Shown: in pieces, positions 1 to 8,103 of the stretch
How positions within the stretch are numbered: position 1 is the stretch's first letter
How the letters are laid out: each line of letters starts with the position of its first letter
NCBI GenBank assembly: GCA_002162795.1
Contig: MAAY01000103.1
Coordinates: 1 to 54,518 of the forward strand
Length of the DNA stretch: 54,518 nucleotides
Direction: 5' to 3'
Source: Rhodobacterales bacterium 56_14_T64
Lineage (GTDB): Bacteria > Pseudomonadota > Alphaproteobacteria > Rhodobacterales > Rhodobacteraceae
Notes under the pieces: generated by a model
What the model saw: only the letters and a program-made list of their open reading frames with translations
Told to the model about the DNA's origin: nothing
Database searches by the model: none
Program-made: the position numbers and the translations under genes

Positions 1-1011
1 CAGGCCTGTCTGGATCACACATTTGGCGGCAAGCTAACATCCTGTCTGGTCAATCCGCAGGCCTGCCACGAAACCGAGTTGCTGATTGAACTTTCCCCCA
101 TCGCCAAATCCGTCGCAATCGTTGGTGCGGGTCCGGCTGGATTGTCCACGGCGCTGACAGCAGCCGAGCGCGGCCATGCCGTTACCCTGTTCGACAAGGC
201 CGACGAGATCGGCGGTCAGCTGAACATGGCCAAACAGGTTCCGGGCAAAGAAGAGTTCTGGGGGCTGGTTGATTGGTACCGCACCATGGTTGATGAGGCC
301 GGGATCACTGTGAAACTGGGCGCCGAAGTGGGGGCCGATGATTTGGCTGGATTTGACGAGGTGGTGATTGCCACTGGTGTCATCCCGCGTGATCCGGAGA
401 TCCCCGGACAGGACCGCGACAATGTACTGACCTATATCGACGTACTGCGCGGCAAAGCTCTGGTCGGTCAGCACGTGGCTGTCATCGGTGCCGGTGGTAT
501 TGGCTTTGATGTTTCCGAGTTCCTGCTGGAAGACGGCCACAGCCCGACAACCGACTTGCCGCTGTGGATGAAGGAATGGGGCGTTGCCGATCCTGACGAA
601 CACCGCGCAGGACTCGCCCCCGAAGGACCGCAGCCTGCAGCCCCTGCCCGCAAGGTGACGCTGTTGCAGCGCAAAGCCAAGGCACTTGGCAAAGGTTTGG
701 GTAAAACTACGGGCTGGATCCACCGCGCGACGCTGAGAATGAAACGGGTCGAAATGATTGGTGGTGTGAACTATGAGCGGATCGACGATGACGGGCTGCA
801 TGTCACGTTCGGCGAGGCACGCGAGAATCCGACGGTGATCGCTGCCGATACCATCGTGTTGTGCTCGGGACAGGTCCCACAACGGTCCTTGGCGGATGCG
901 CTGACAGAGCGAGGTGTTCCCTGCCATGTCATCGGCGGTGCTGATGTGGCCTCTGAGTTGGACGCCAAACGAGCGATTAATCAGGGTACTCGACTGGCCG
1001 CTGCGTTCTGA
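1..1011 (+). CDS. fadH: 2,4-dienoyl-CoA reductase (NADPH), C-terminal part, cut by window start
   Basis: The frame is open from base 1 to the TGA at 1009-1011, so the start lies outside the window. The first 22 residues hold three cysteines in the order expected for the last ligands of the FadH [4Fe-4S] cluster (ACLD, then SCLVNP). An FAD-binding GAGPAG motif and a second dinucleotide-binding GAGGIG motif follow, giving the usual iron-sulfur, FAD and NADPH order of the second half of this roughly 670-residue flavoprotein. The missing N-terminal half would be the FMN TIM barrel. The family reduces 2,4-dienoyl-CoA during beta-oxidation of unsaturated fatty acids. Related Old Yellow Enzyme flavoproteins, such as trimethylamine or N-methylproline dehydrogenase types, share this layout, so the substrate is inferred. 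Confidence 0.8.
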   Translation, partial: QACLDHTFGGKLTSCLVNPQACHETELLIELSPIAKSVAIVGAGPAGLSTALTAAERGHAVTLFDKADEIGGQLNMAKQVPGKEEFWGLVDWYRTMVDEAGITVKLGAEVGADDLAGFDEVVIATGVIPRDPEIPGQDRDNVLTYIDVLRGKALVGQHVAVIGAGGIGFDVSEFLLEDGHSPTTDLPLWMKEWGVADPDEHRAGLAPEGPQPAAPARKVTLLQRKAKALGKGLGKTTGWIHRATLRMKRVEMIGGVNYERIDDDGLHVTFGEARENPTVIAADTIVLCSGQVPQRSLADALTERGVPCHVIGGADVASELDAKRAINQGTRLAAAF

Positions 1012-1018
1012 GGCAAAT

Positions 1019-1060
1019 GGTGCGTGAACCCGCGCCTCGGCGCGGAACCACACACCCTAC
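1019..1060. repeat. Inverted repeat of the GGTGCGTG...CACCCTAC type
   Basis: Outer arms GGTGCGTG (1019-1026) and CACACACC (1049-1056, one mismatch) flank an inner perfect stem CGCGCC/GGCGCG, and CTAC follows. It lies between the convergent ends of fadH and the ABM gene. A shorter element with the same arms and the same CTAC tail is at 44481-44504, so this looks like an interspersed intergenic repeat. It may also stop transcription, though it has no T-run. Confidence 0.55.
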
Positions 1061-1067
1061 ACCCATT

Positions 1068-1412
1068 TTAGCCATGCGAGTCGCGGCTGTCTTTGGGCGC
1101 CTGATCCCGATCCTCCATGCCATAGTCACGAATGACACTGGCGACGCGCAGGCGATAATCGGCAAAGATACCGCCGCGTCCGCTGTCCTGCCCGGCGCGA
1201 TGTTCTGCCAATGCGCGCCATGTGGCCACCGCCTGCTCATCGCTAAAGAAGGACAGCGATAGTAGCTTGTCCGGATCACTCAGGCTTTGGAACCGTTCAA
1301 CCGAGATAAACCCATCGACCTGCTGCAACAGGGGCAGCAATTCAGCGGCGACTTGCAGATAGTCGGGCTTGCGACCCTCGGCGATACGGACTTCGAACAG
1401 GACAGCTATCAA
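1068..1412 (-). CDS. Antibiotic biosynthesis monooxygenase (ABM)-domain protein
   Basis: This small protein of about 114 residues belongs to the dimeric alpha/beta-barrel ABM fold: an N-terminal beta strand (IAVLFEVRI), an LLPLLQQVDGFISVERF segment typical of the family, and a SFFSDEQAVATWRA helix. I chose a TTG start at 1412-1410. It overlaps the stop of the upstream NIPSNAP gene (TTGA) and has GGAG at a suitable distance, which suggests translational coupling. The frame is open further upstream, but only inside the NIPSNAP gene. Members include heme-degrading and quinol monooxygenases and many enzymes of unknown substrate, so no reaction can be assigned. Confidence 0.7.
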   Translation of the reverse strand: MIAVLFEVRIAEGRKPDYLQVAAELLPLLQQVDGFISVERFQSLSDPDKLLSLSFFSDEQAVATWRALAEHRAGQDSGRGGIFADYRLRVASVIRDYGMEDRDQAPKDSRDSHG

Positions 1413-1732
1413 TTTTGATCTCCATGTGGGGCAGAGGCCAGCTTCAGCCATGTCCGGTCCTCGCGCAACAGGAACTTCTCCTGCTGAGCAAAGCGGTAAT
1501 TCTCTTGCCCTAGCGGGTCAGCAGCAAGACGGGTCCGGTAAGATTCGTAGTCGGCCAGGCTGGCCACGTTGTAGATGCCATAGGCCAAGGTCGACGAGCC
1601 CTCATGAGGGGCGTAATAGCCGATCAGATCAGCTCCACAGCGCGGGATCGCCTGCCCCCAGTTGCGGGCGTATTGCTCGAACATGGCCTTCTTAGTTGGG
1701 TCGATTTGATAGCGAATGATACAGGTCAGCAT
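1409..1732 (-). CDS. NIPSNAP family protein
   Basis: A 107-residue protein of the NIPSNAP type, another dimeric alpha/beta-barrel relative. It begins MLTCIIRYQIDPTKKAMFEQY, and the GYYAPHEGSSTLAYGIYNVASLADYESYR stretch is characteristic of the family. A GGAG lies just before the ATG. It heads a two-gene unit with the ABM protein, whose start overlaps its stop. Two successive barrel-fold genes could make a heterodimer or work on the same small molecule; this is inference from the overlap only. The biochemical role of bacterial NIPSNAP proteins is largely unknown. Confidence 0.75.
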   Translation of the reverse strand: MLTCIIRYQIDPTKKAMFEQYARNWGQAIPRCGADLIGYYAPHEGSSTLAYGIYNVASLADYESYRTRLAADPLGQENYRFAQQEKFLLREDRTWLKLASAPHGDQN

Positions 1733-1835
1733 AGGAGTCTCCGGTTTTGCTAACCTGCTTCTAGCGACTTGGACCCCGTCAATGCTTCGTTTGGCATCGA
1801 AGTGTTAGCAGCCGCGCTCGGTGCCACCGACACTA

Positions 1836-2276
1836 TCACTCAATGACGATTGTGATCACGTCTGAGACAATTGGATCTGAATGCGGCACGTGGCCCAAAT
1901 CCCCCAACACCAGTTGCAATGTATGCTGACCGGGTTCCAGATCTAATATGGTTTCGGTCTGACCGCCGCCAAAATGCAAGTGGTGCTCGTCCGAGGCTAT
2001 GCCGTTTGCCAGCTCATCAGCACCATCTTCGCCCTGCCCCAGTGGTGGGCGGTCGATCAGCAGATGGTGGTGGCCGGTATTGTCCTTTTCGGTGCCCGCA
2101 GGTGCCACCCCCATACCGGACAGGCCAAAGATCACGGTAACCGGAGAGACAAAGGTGTCTCCGTCCTTGATATTGGCAAAATAGACCTGGGCGTCCGGGT
2201 TCGAGGCCGTCTCGCCGCCGGCCCAAGCGGGCACGGCCAAGGTGAGTGCCATCAATGCTGCTGTAATACTCTTCAT
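1836..2276 (-). CDS. Secreted DUF4399 protein
   Basis: A 146-residue exported protein. Residues 1-19 form a clear Sec signal peptide with an AWA-G cleavage site. The mature part has the DUF4399 layout: a PVTVIFGLSGMGVAPAG segment, then GHHHLLID and HHLHFGGGQTE histidine-rich motifs, and a closing EPGQHTLQLVLGD strand. The clustered histidines suggest metal binding, but the family has no assigned function. It is transcribed away from the LysR gene at 2515, with a 238-base shared control region between them, so it may be the regulator's target. Confidence 0.75.
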   Translation of the reverse strand: MKSITAALMALTLAVPAWAGGETASNPDAQVYFANIKDGDTFVSPVTVIFGLSGMGVAPAGTEKDNTGHHHLLIDRPPLGQGEDGADELANGIASDEHHLHFGGGQTETILDLEPGQHTLQLVLGDLGHVPHSDPIVSDVITIVIE

Positions 2277-2393
2277 CTGGTTTACCTCTTAATATTAACT
2301 GCAATGAAGCCAGCCTACCGCGCGGGCCAAGCGATTGCGACCCACGAAGAACTGTGCCTGTTGGTGGGTCGCAACACCGCAAAAACGGCATTT

Positions 2394-2418
2394 GATCGTT
2401 TCCAGTCTCAAAACGATC
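2394..2418. promoter_or_regulatory. Candidate LysR-type operator
   Basis: GATCGTTT (2394-2401) and AAACGATC (2411-2418) form a perfect 8-base inverted repeat with a 9-base spacer. It contains the T-N11-A arrangement usual for LysR boxes and sits between a LysR gene (start 2515) and the divergent DUF4399 gene (start 2276). It is the only clear dyad noticed in this intergenic region. Assignment to this regulator is inferred from position. Confidence 0.4.
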
Positions 2419-2514
2419 CGGCGAAAACCGCGGTATTATCCCACCAGCGCCCCGTTCCTGCCTGAATTGGCCGTCATTCACAGTTTCAAGCAGGAGATTT
2501 ACAAGGGGATTGAG

Positions 2515-3420
2515 ATGGACCGACTGACTGAAATGGAAGCCTTTGCCAATGTGGTGGATCAGGGTGGTTTCACCGACGCCGCACGCAAGATGGGCATTTC
2601 CAAGTCCGCGGTCTCGAAACATGTGTCCAGCCTTGAGGCACGGTTGGGGGCGCGGCTGTTGAACCGCACCACTCGCCGGGTATCACCTACCGAAATTGGT
2701 CTGGCCTATTACGACCGTGCCCGCCGAGTGCTGAACGACGCAGGTGAAGCCGACGCGTTGGTGACCTCGATGCAATCGGCGCCATCGGGACTGCTGCGGA
2801 TTTCCGTGGCCACCGATTTTGGCGTCAACCACCTGTCGCCTGTGCTGTCCGAATTTCTGAATGACTTCCCTGACATCACCGTCAACATGGTGCTGAACAA
2901 CCGCTTTGTTGAGCTGATCTCCGAAGGCTTTGACATGGCGCTGCGCATTGGCGAGCTGGAAGACAGCACTCTGCGTGCCCGCAAACTGACCGAAACAACC
3001 AAGCGGATGATTGCCTCGCCCGCGTATCTGGAAAAATTTGGCCGCCCGCAAAAGATCGACGATTTGAACTCGCATAAACTGCTGCATTATTCGAACCAAT
3101 CCAGCGGCAATATGTGGAAGCTGACCGCACCATCTGGCGAGAAGCGTCAGGTGCGCACTGCAGGTTGGTTGAGCGTCAACGATGGCCAATCCCTGCTGAA
3201 CGCCGCCATTTCAGATCTGGGCATCGCCTATCTGCCTAGCTACCTGTATGCGCAAGCAATGCGAGATGGCCTGGTCGAAGACGTGATGCCAAACCTGCCG
3301 CGCGAAACCCAAGGCATCTACGCCGTCTACCCGCCGGGCCGGTTCACCCAGCCCAAGGTCCGCGCCTTTATCGATTTCCTAGTCCATGCCTTTGCCGACA
3401 AGGGCCCCGGCGACTGGTAA
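2515..3420 (+). CDS. LysR family transcriptional regulator
   Basis: A 301-residue LysR regulator. The N-terminal winged helix-turn-helix (MEAFANVVDQGGFTDAARKM, then SAVSKHVSSLEARLGARLL) occupies about residues 6-65. The effector-binding periplasmic-binding-protein-like domain follows from about residue 88. The frame is open upstream, but ATG 2515 is preferred: it has AAGGGG at the right distance and gives the family's standard N-terminus. The sequence resembles the subgroup often annotated as DNA-binding regulators of oxidoreductase or efflux genes; the ligand is unknown. A strong terminator follows at 3442, so the gene is monocistronic. Confidence 0.88.
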   Translation: MDRLTEMEAFANVVDQGGFTDAARKMGISKSAVSKHVSSLEARLGARLLNRTTRRVSPTEIGLAYYDRARRVLNDAGEADALVTSMQSAPSGLLRISVATDFGVNHLSPVLSEFLNDFPDITVNMVLNNRFVELISEGFDMALRIGELEDSTLRARKLTETTKRMIASPAYLEKFGRPQKIDDLNSHKLLHYSNQSSGNMWKLTAPSGEKRQVRTAGWLSVNDGQSLLNAAISDLGIAYLPSYLYAQAMRDGLVEDVMPNLPRETQGIYAVYPPGRFTQPKVRAFIDFLVHAFADKGPGDW

Positions 3421-3441
3421 CCCAACGACCCTCGGTAGCCT

Positions 3442-3469
3442 GCCCCGCGTCAACACGCGGGGCTTTTTT
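3442..3469 (+). terminator. Rho-independent terminator of the LysR gene
   Basis: A 9-bp perfect G+C-rich stem, GCCCCGCGT (3442-3450) with ACGCGGGGC (3455-3463), has a CAAC loop and is followed by TTTTTT. Confidence 0.9.
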
Positions 3470-3498
3470 GCGTCGGTCCATCCATGCCAAACGGCACG

Positions 3499-4431
3499 CT
3501 ACCGAGACATCAGCACCGCCTCGACCCGGCGATTTGCATCGCGACCTTCACGTGTCAGATTGCTGGTCAGTGGCGCCATGAAACCCGCTCCGAAAACCTC
3601 GATGCGCGTGGCGTCTGCCTCAATGAGCGCCAACAACCGCTCTCGAACAGCTTCGGCTCGGCGTTGGGACAGCGCGACATTGTCTTCCTGAGTGCCGACA
3701 TTGTCAGTGTGCCCCACCAGCATGACACGCATCTCTGGGTTTTCAGTCAACACCGAGGCCAGCTGTGCCAGACTGTCAAACGGTCCAGCTCCCAATCGGG
3801 CAGATCCAGTCTCGAATTCCAGATCCGCTAGCACAACCCGACCACTAGAGGACAGAGCACCGATCAGATCCCCCTCGTCCGCCAGAGCCACATGATCTGG
3901 CACCACCTCTGGTGTCGAAACAAGTGGCGAGATCGCGATCAAATTCACATTGGGGGGGGCCACTTCGATCACTTGGATATAGGTCGAGCTACCCGAGCGA
4001 GACACCAGCAATGACAGCGCCTGCGACTCTCCCTTGAGAGCCGACAGGAACAGGTAGTCGCCAATATCAACGATCATATCCGGTGCTGGCACCACCTCGA
4101 TGCCAAAGCGGAAATCAAAACCACCGCACTCTTGTGCCTGACACTGGTACAGAATGTCATAGCCCGCCGCCTGAAGCTGCTGGCGCATCGGTGCAAACAG
4201 CTGCAGCGAGGTGGCGTCACCTGCCAAACGCCAAGTTCGGCGCAGTATCTGGCCCTCAAAGTATTCAGCCGGAACCTTATCGTCAGCGGCCGGCCCCAAA
4301 GGCAGTGCATAGCGCGCCATCGGACTGCTGCGCTCGCCCAGTACCCTGGCGCCAGCGGGCAGCGCCAAGTCGCTTGCCATCACTGGCATGGCCAGCGCCG
4401 CAGCGCCGATTATGGCCAGCCTCCGGATCAC
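3499..4431 (-). CDS. OmpA-family outer-membrane/peptidoglycan-binding protein
   Basis: A 310-residue exported protein. Residues 1-19 are a signal peptide ending in VMA-S. A middle region of about 170 residues has two close cysteines (YQCQAQECGGFDFRFG), probably a disulfide. The C-terminal OmpA domain runs from about residue 195: a DLEFETGSARLG strand, then MLVGHTDNVG and NVALSQRRAEAVRERL with the usual peptidoglycan-binding Asp and Arg. There is no recognisable beta-barrel, so it is more likely a periplasmic or lipid-free cell-wall linker than a porin. Its ATG overlaps the stop of the AhpD-like gene (ATGA), making it the last gene of a four-gene run. Confidence 0.8.
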   Translation of the reverse strand: MIRRLAIIGAAALAMPVMASDLALPAGARVLGERSSPMARYALPLGPAADDKVPAEYFEGQILRRTWRLAGDATSLQLFAPMRQQLQAAGYDILYQCQAQECGGFDFRFGIEVVPAPDMIVDIGDYLFLSALKGESQALSLLVSRSGSSTYIQVIEVAPPNVNLIAISPLVSTPEVVPDHVALADEGDLIGALSSSGRVVLADLEFETGSARLGAGPFDSLAQLASVLTENPEMRVMLVGHTDNVGTQEDNVALSQRRAEAVRERLLALIEADATRIEVFGAGFMAPLTSNLTREGRDANRRVEAVLMSR

Positions 4432-5000
4432 CGAAATTGGCTGTGGTATTCATCGTTTGGCACCATCGCAGTGGCGCTGGCAACCCGGTTGGACATGTTG
4501 TAAAATCCGGTCACGTTGGCAATGTCCCAGATGTCGCGGTCAGTAAACCCAACATCCCGCAGCCCCTGACGGTCAGCCTCGGAAATCTCGGCGCTGGCGG
4601 TGGTCATCTTGGCGGCGAAATCCAGCATGCTACGCTGTCGTGCCTCTAGCGGGGCGACCCGGTAATTCATCACCAGCATCTCGCCCAGCTTGGGATCGCC
4701 TGACAACTGCCGTACCGCCGCACCATGGGCGACCAGACAGTAAAAACATTTGTTGATCGACGAGACCACCACCGCAATCATCTCGCGTTCCAGCTTGCTC
4801 AGCCCGCTCTCGGCCAACATGATGTCGTTATACATGCCGGTAAAGGCGTTCAGTTTGTCGATGTCAAAGGCGTTTGCCTTCAAAACGTTAGGGACCATGC
4901 CCAGTTTCTCGACACAGATATCAAAGTACTTCTGCGTCTGCGGTGGCAGCGGATCCACCATCGGCAGGTCTAACGCGGTGGGCATGCTCTTATCGGTCAT
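4428..5000 (-). CDS. Peroxidase-related enzyme of the AhpD/carboxymuconolactone decarboxylase-like family
   Basis: A 190-residue all-helical protein with the AhpD signature: a CFYCLVAHG motif with the redox CxxC and following His, preceded by LSKLEREMIAVVVSS. The length and the closing NMSNRVASATAMVPNDEYHSQFR match the group annotated as uncharacterised peroxidase-related enzymes. Such proteins may act as thiol-dependent peroxidases, but this subgroup is untested. It lies 6 bases after the GNAT gene and overlaps the OmpA gene by four bases, so all are probably cotranscribed. Confidence 0.82.
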   Translation of the reverse strand: MTDKSMPTALDLPMVDPLPPQTQKYFDICVEKLGMVPNVLKANAFDIDKLNAFTGMYNDIMLAESGLSKLEREMIAVVVSSINKCFYCLVAHGAAVRQLSGDPKLGEMLVMNYRVAPLEARQRSMLDFAAKMTTASAEISEADRQGLRDVGFTDRDIWDIANVTGFYNMSNRVASATAMVPNDEYHSQFR

Positions 5001-5006
5001 CTCTAC

Positions 5007-5732
5007 TCAATCTCCGTTCGACAATATTCGATAGTGATACTGTCCCACAGAGGTCATGCCGAGGGAAGCATAGAGCCCGTTTGCGCCCTCGTTACGTTTG
5101 GTACAAATCGCTGACAGTGTGTCCGCGCCATTCTCCAGCGCCCAAAACGCCGCTTGACGCATCATCCACACGCCCACGCCTTTGCGCCGCTGGTGTGGCA
5201 GAATTTCCAGTGCATGCACCATCGCCACCCCATCATGGATGGCGCAGTACCCGGTGCCGCCGGGCTTTTCGTCTTGCCGACTCAGCAGAGACATTTTTGG
5301 TCCGTTAGCGCGCTCCATCACTGCCAGCCGCTCTGGCCCAATGCCGCCAGAGGCCCAGATCTCGCACTGGATCGCCAGCGGCTCCCAGATGCAAAATGTG
5401 GTCACCTTCGGTATTTCAACATCCGTGAGCAATGTCGCTGGGCAGGCCCAGATATTGACCGGATCCTTTACCGAATATCCGCGCGCATTCAGCTGTGCAT
5501 CCAGCTCATCCTCGCCATCCCGGATCATGAATTGAGGCACCTGCCCCATGTCACGCATGGCAGTTTCGGCGGCTGCAATGTCACTGTCTGTCACCGGGCC
5601 GTTGATCGTCGCCGAAGACACCCGACTGCCACCGCCCAATCCCTCACGCAGGGTAATGGGGCCAAGAGCGAATTCCCGGGCGCTCGGCCAGGTTGCCCCG
5701 GTCACGGCATAATAACGCGGGTCGCTGCTCAC
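5007..5732 (-). CDS. GNAT family N-acetyltransferase
   Basis: A 241-residue protein whose C-terminal half is a GNAT domain: VHALEILPHQRRKGVGVWMM is the acetyl-CoA binding motif A (RRKGVG for the Q/RxxGxG/A loop) and NEGANGLYASLGM is the motif B region. The N-terminal 110 residues are less conserved and probably form a degenerate second GNAT half. The acceptor is unknown. Its ATG overlaps the stop of the molybdopterin-binding gene by four bases. Confidence 0.8.
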   Translation of the reverse strand: MSSDPRYYAVTGATWPSAREFALGPITLREGLGGGSRVSSATINGPVTDSDIAAAETAMRDMGQVPQFMIRDGEDELDAQLNARGYSVKDPVNIWACPATLLTDVEIPKVTTFCIWEPLAIQCEIWASGGIGPERLAVMERANGPKMSLLSRQDEKPGGTGYCAIHDGVAMVHALEILPHQRRKGVGVWMMRQAAFWALENGADTLSAICTKRNEGANGLYASLGMTSVGQYHYRILSNGD

Positions 5733-6451
5733 TGGTCAAGCTCCCTGGCCAGTTGCGTCATCGCGGCATCAATGCGCTTTCCTTCGGTACCGCGGATCAC
5801 GATATTGGCGCCAAATGCGCCATCCTGTTGAAACGGATAACACCCAATCGAAAGATCATCATAGGCCTCAGCCAAGGCGCCCAGCGTCGGAGCAATATCG
5901 CCTTCCCCCTGCAACACCCGCAGAGTTTGCGACAACATCGGCTGGCCGCCGGTAATTGTCGGCAACACCGAGGCGACCATGGCCTGGAACACCAATGGGA
6001 CACCAGCCATCACATGCACATTTTCCATGGTGAACCCTGGTGCAATCGAAACTGGATTATCGATCAGCAGCGCCCCATCCGGGATACGCGCCATGCGCAA
6101 CCGCGCCTCGTTCAGCTCTTTGCCGGTCTTGGCATAATGTTCGGCCAACAGCGCCCGCGCGTCATCACGTACATCAATATGCGCGCCAAAGGCCTGCGCA
6201 ATGCAGTCGGCCGTGATGTCGTCATGGGTGGGGCCAATTCCGCCGCTGGTGAATACATGATCGAAACCTGCCGAAAGTGCTTGAACCGCCGCAATGATTG
6301 CCGCCCTGTCATCGCTAACAATGCGAACTTCGGCCAGATCGACACCATGTTTGGTCAACTCGCCAGCCAATAAATACATGTTTGCATCGCGGGTGCGACC
6401 CGACAGGATCTCATCGCCAATGACCAGCATGGCAGCGGTTGGGTTCCCCAT
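5729..6451 (-). CDS. Molybdopterin-binding (MoCF/CinA N-terminal-like) protein
   Basis: A 240-residue protein of the MoCF_biosynth fold. AAMLVIGDEILSGRTRD starts the domain, and FTSGGIGPTHDDITADCIA is the characteristic TSGGxGPTxDD molybdopterin-binding signature. It lacks the C-terminal amidohydrolase domain of full-length CinA (over 400 residues), so it matches the stand-alone CinA-like proteins that may act on nucleotide or pterin substrates. ATG 6451 is chosen because GGAG precedes it and the domain starts at once; the upstream extension has no homology feel. It heads the minus-strand run ending with the OmpA gene and diverges from the broken sfsA at 6500. Confidence 0.82.
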   Translation of the reverse strand: MGNPTAAMLVIGDEILSGRTRDANMYLLAGELTKHGVDLAEVRIVSDDRAAIIAAVQALSAGFDHVFTSGGIGPTHDDITADCIAQAFGAHIDVRDDARALLAEHYAKTGKELNEARLRMARIPDGALLIDNPVSIAPGFTMENVHVMAGVPLVFQAMVASVLPTITGGQPMLSQTLRVLQGEGDIAPTLGALAEAYDDLSIGCYPFQQDGAFGANIVIRGTEGKRIDAAMTQLARELDQ

Positions 6452-6499
6452 GATCTTGCTCCGTTGATCCGTTTCAATTGCAGGTATAATCCGGGAGCA

Positions 6500-6703
6500 A
6501 TGCGCTTTGTAACCCCTTCTCATCCCCGCCACCCGAATCCGCCGCTACAAACGGTTTCTGACTGTTCCCAGCTGCCAGATGGGCAAGCGATCACCGCACA
6601 TTGCGCCAATGCAGCCTCACTGATGGGGCTGGCTGAACCGGGGATGCGGGTTCGACTGAAACCCAACGACGATCCCAAGAATTATGAATGGTTACGGTAT
6701 TAG
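6500..6703 (+). pseudogene. sfsA: 5' remnant of sfsA (plus-strand copy)
   Basis: Translated from ATG 6500 (GGGAG just upstream), the fragment resembles the first third of the intact SfsA encoded at 8103-7402. LPDGQAITAHCANAASLMG parallels LPDGQEIIAHCPNPGSMMG, and GLAEPGMRVRLKPNDDP parallels GLAEPGMRVWLEPNNDP. About 45 bases near the start are out of frame: a +1 insertion and a later -1 deletion change the residues while DNA similarity continues (CTCATCCCCGCCACC is shared). Similarity ends near 6700 and a TAG follows. The matching 3' end lies at 8206-8325, so one plus-strand sfsA has been split. The ATG and ribosome-binding site survive, so a 67-residue peptide could still be made. Confidence 0.85.
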
Positions 6704-6959
6704 ATCTGTTTTCTGAAAAGACGGCGGCACGCCATGTCTCGGCCTATTTATAGTTTAAACGGAGTGTGAATATGTTGTGATTAAAAGCTCCGAGCCATTC
6801 CAACCGGAAGATGATGTTGGCCGTCCGAACAAAGTTCGGTGCCCTGATCGACGGGGCGCTGATAAGCTTGGTGTTCTCGTAATCTGATTTATTCAAAAAA
6901 TTATTGCCCGCCTCGGCCAAAGCCTGTTTCCTGTGCCCATTGGGAAAAGGAAAATTTCG

Positions 6960-7325
6960 ATGAGCTTACATAAGATTTGGACGAATGTTCTGGCATTGGT
7001 GATTATTGGTACATCGGCACATGCCGCCCCATTTGATGGGCTTTATGCTCCCGAGAGTGGGTACGCCGATTGGTCATGCAATCCAGAGGAAATAGGCATG
7101 GGTGGCGGCGCTGTCGCTGTGAGGGATGGCTATCTGTATGGCGTTGAAAGTGAATGTGAACTGGTCAATCCAACCAATGTTCGCGGAATGAATGCAGTTC
7201 TATACGATGCGATTTGTACCGGTGAAGGCGAAGAATACTCCTATCGCGTCATGATGATGCGCCAAGATACAGGCATCTATTTGGTTCAGGACGGTTTCGT
7301 TTCAGACTGGCGAAACTGCCAGTAA
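6960..7325 (+). CDS. Small secreted protein of unknown function
   Basis: A 121-residue protein from ATG 6960 (AAGGAAAA upstream). Residues 1-22 are a signal peptide ending in AHA-A. The mature part, about 99 residues, is acidic with four cysteines (WSCNPEE, ESECELV, AICTGEG, and RNC at the end), consistent with two disulfides in the periplasm. I do not recognise a family. A possible upstream start at 6933 would add nine residues before the signal peptide and is less likely. The gene lies inside the segment splitting the old sfsA and is less G+C-rich than its surroundings, consistent with arrival from elsewhere. Confidence 0.6.
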   Translation: MSLHKIWTNVLALVIIGTSAHAAPFDGLYAPESGYADWSCNPEEIGMGGGAVAVRDGYLYGVESECELVNPTNVRGMNAVLYDAICTGEGEEYSYRVMMMRQDTGIYLVQDGFVSDWRNCQ

Positions 7326-7401
7326 GACATCAATCAGCCAGATCTCGTTTCTCTGCCTTGTCATCAAGAAACCCCTACTGGCCAGATTTCGTCTCGATCG
7401 G

Positions 7402-8103
7402 TCAAACAGCGGGCATAGGCGAAGTAATGGTGATTTCTTCCGGGCTGATCCGAGTGGTATAAATCAGCCGCTCAACTCCGGCGGTCTGCGCGCTGGCAAA
7501 GGCCCGAGCATAGGCGGGGTCGATATCAGCGGCCAACTGGAAACTCTGGCAATCGGTGCGCTGCACCAGATAGAGCATCACCGCCCGATGACCCTGCTGC
7601 ACCATGTTGGTCAATTCGCCGAGGTGTTTAGTCCCACGTTTGGTCACACTATCCGGGAACTCGGCCAGTCCCGGTTGGCGCATCAGGGTGACACTTTTGA
7701 TCTCGACGTAGCAGTCCGGAAGGCCGTGTTGTGTCAGCAGAAAATCAATACGACTGTTTTCGCCGTATTTGACCTCGGGTCGGACGGTTTCGTATTCCGC
7801 CAGTTCGGTGATTTCCTGCGCCTCCAGCGCGGTGCGCATAGCGCGGTTGGGGACTGCGGTATCAACGCCAGTGAAATGGCCGTTCTCATGGTCCACCAAG
7901 CGCCAGCCATAGTTCAGTTTTCTTCTGGGGTCATTGTTGGGTTCCAGCCAAACCCGCATCCCAGGCTCCGCCAGTCCCATCATCGAACCAGGGTTGGGAC
8001 AGTGAGCGATGATTTCCTGGCCGTCTGGCAGCAGGCAATCTGCCAGGAAGCGCTTGTAGCGGCGGATCAAGGTGGCGGGGATGAGAGGCGTGGGAAATTT
8101 CAT
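7402..8103 (-). CDS. sfsA: DNA/RNA nuclease SfsA (sugar fermentation stimulation protein)
   Basis: A full-length 233-residue SfsA. The N-terminal OB-like part carries LPDGQEIIAHCPNPGSMMG and the C-terminal part is nuclease-like: YGENSRIDFLLTQ and CYVEIKSVTLMR (the E-x-K metal-site motif), FPDSVTKRGTKHL, then DPAYARAF near the end. It was first described as affecting maltose genes in E. coli; the fold suggests a nucleic-acid enzyme. It points opposite to map and lies inside the remnants of an older plus-strand sfsA, whose residues differ at many positions. It is therefore a diverged or foreign copy rather than a fresh duplicate. Confidence 0.9.
   Translation of the reverse strand: MKFPTPLIPATLIRRYKRFLADCLLPDGQEIIAHCPNPGSMMGLAEPGMRVWLEPNNDPRRKLNYGWRLVDHENGHFTGVDTAVPNRAMRTALEAQEITELAEYETVRPEVKYGENSRIDFLLTQHGLPDCYVEIKSVTLMRQPGLAEFPDSVTKRGTKHLGELTNMVQQGHRAVMLYLVQRTDCQSFQLAADIDPAYARAFASAQTAGVERLIYTTRISPEEITITSPMPAV

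Noticed and set aside
34-1053. A 339-codon minus-strand frame across fadH
   Set aside because: It is antisense to the FAD/NAD-binding part of fadH and lacks any recognisable motif.
7326-7401. Possible direct repeat GCCAGATCTCGTTTCT / GCCAGATTTCGTCTCG
   Set aside because: The two 16-base stretches match imperfectly and only once, too weak to claim an attachment or duplication site.
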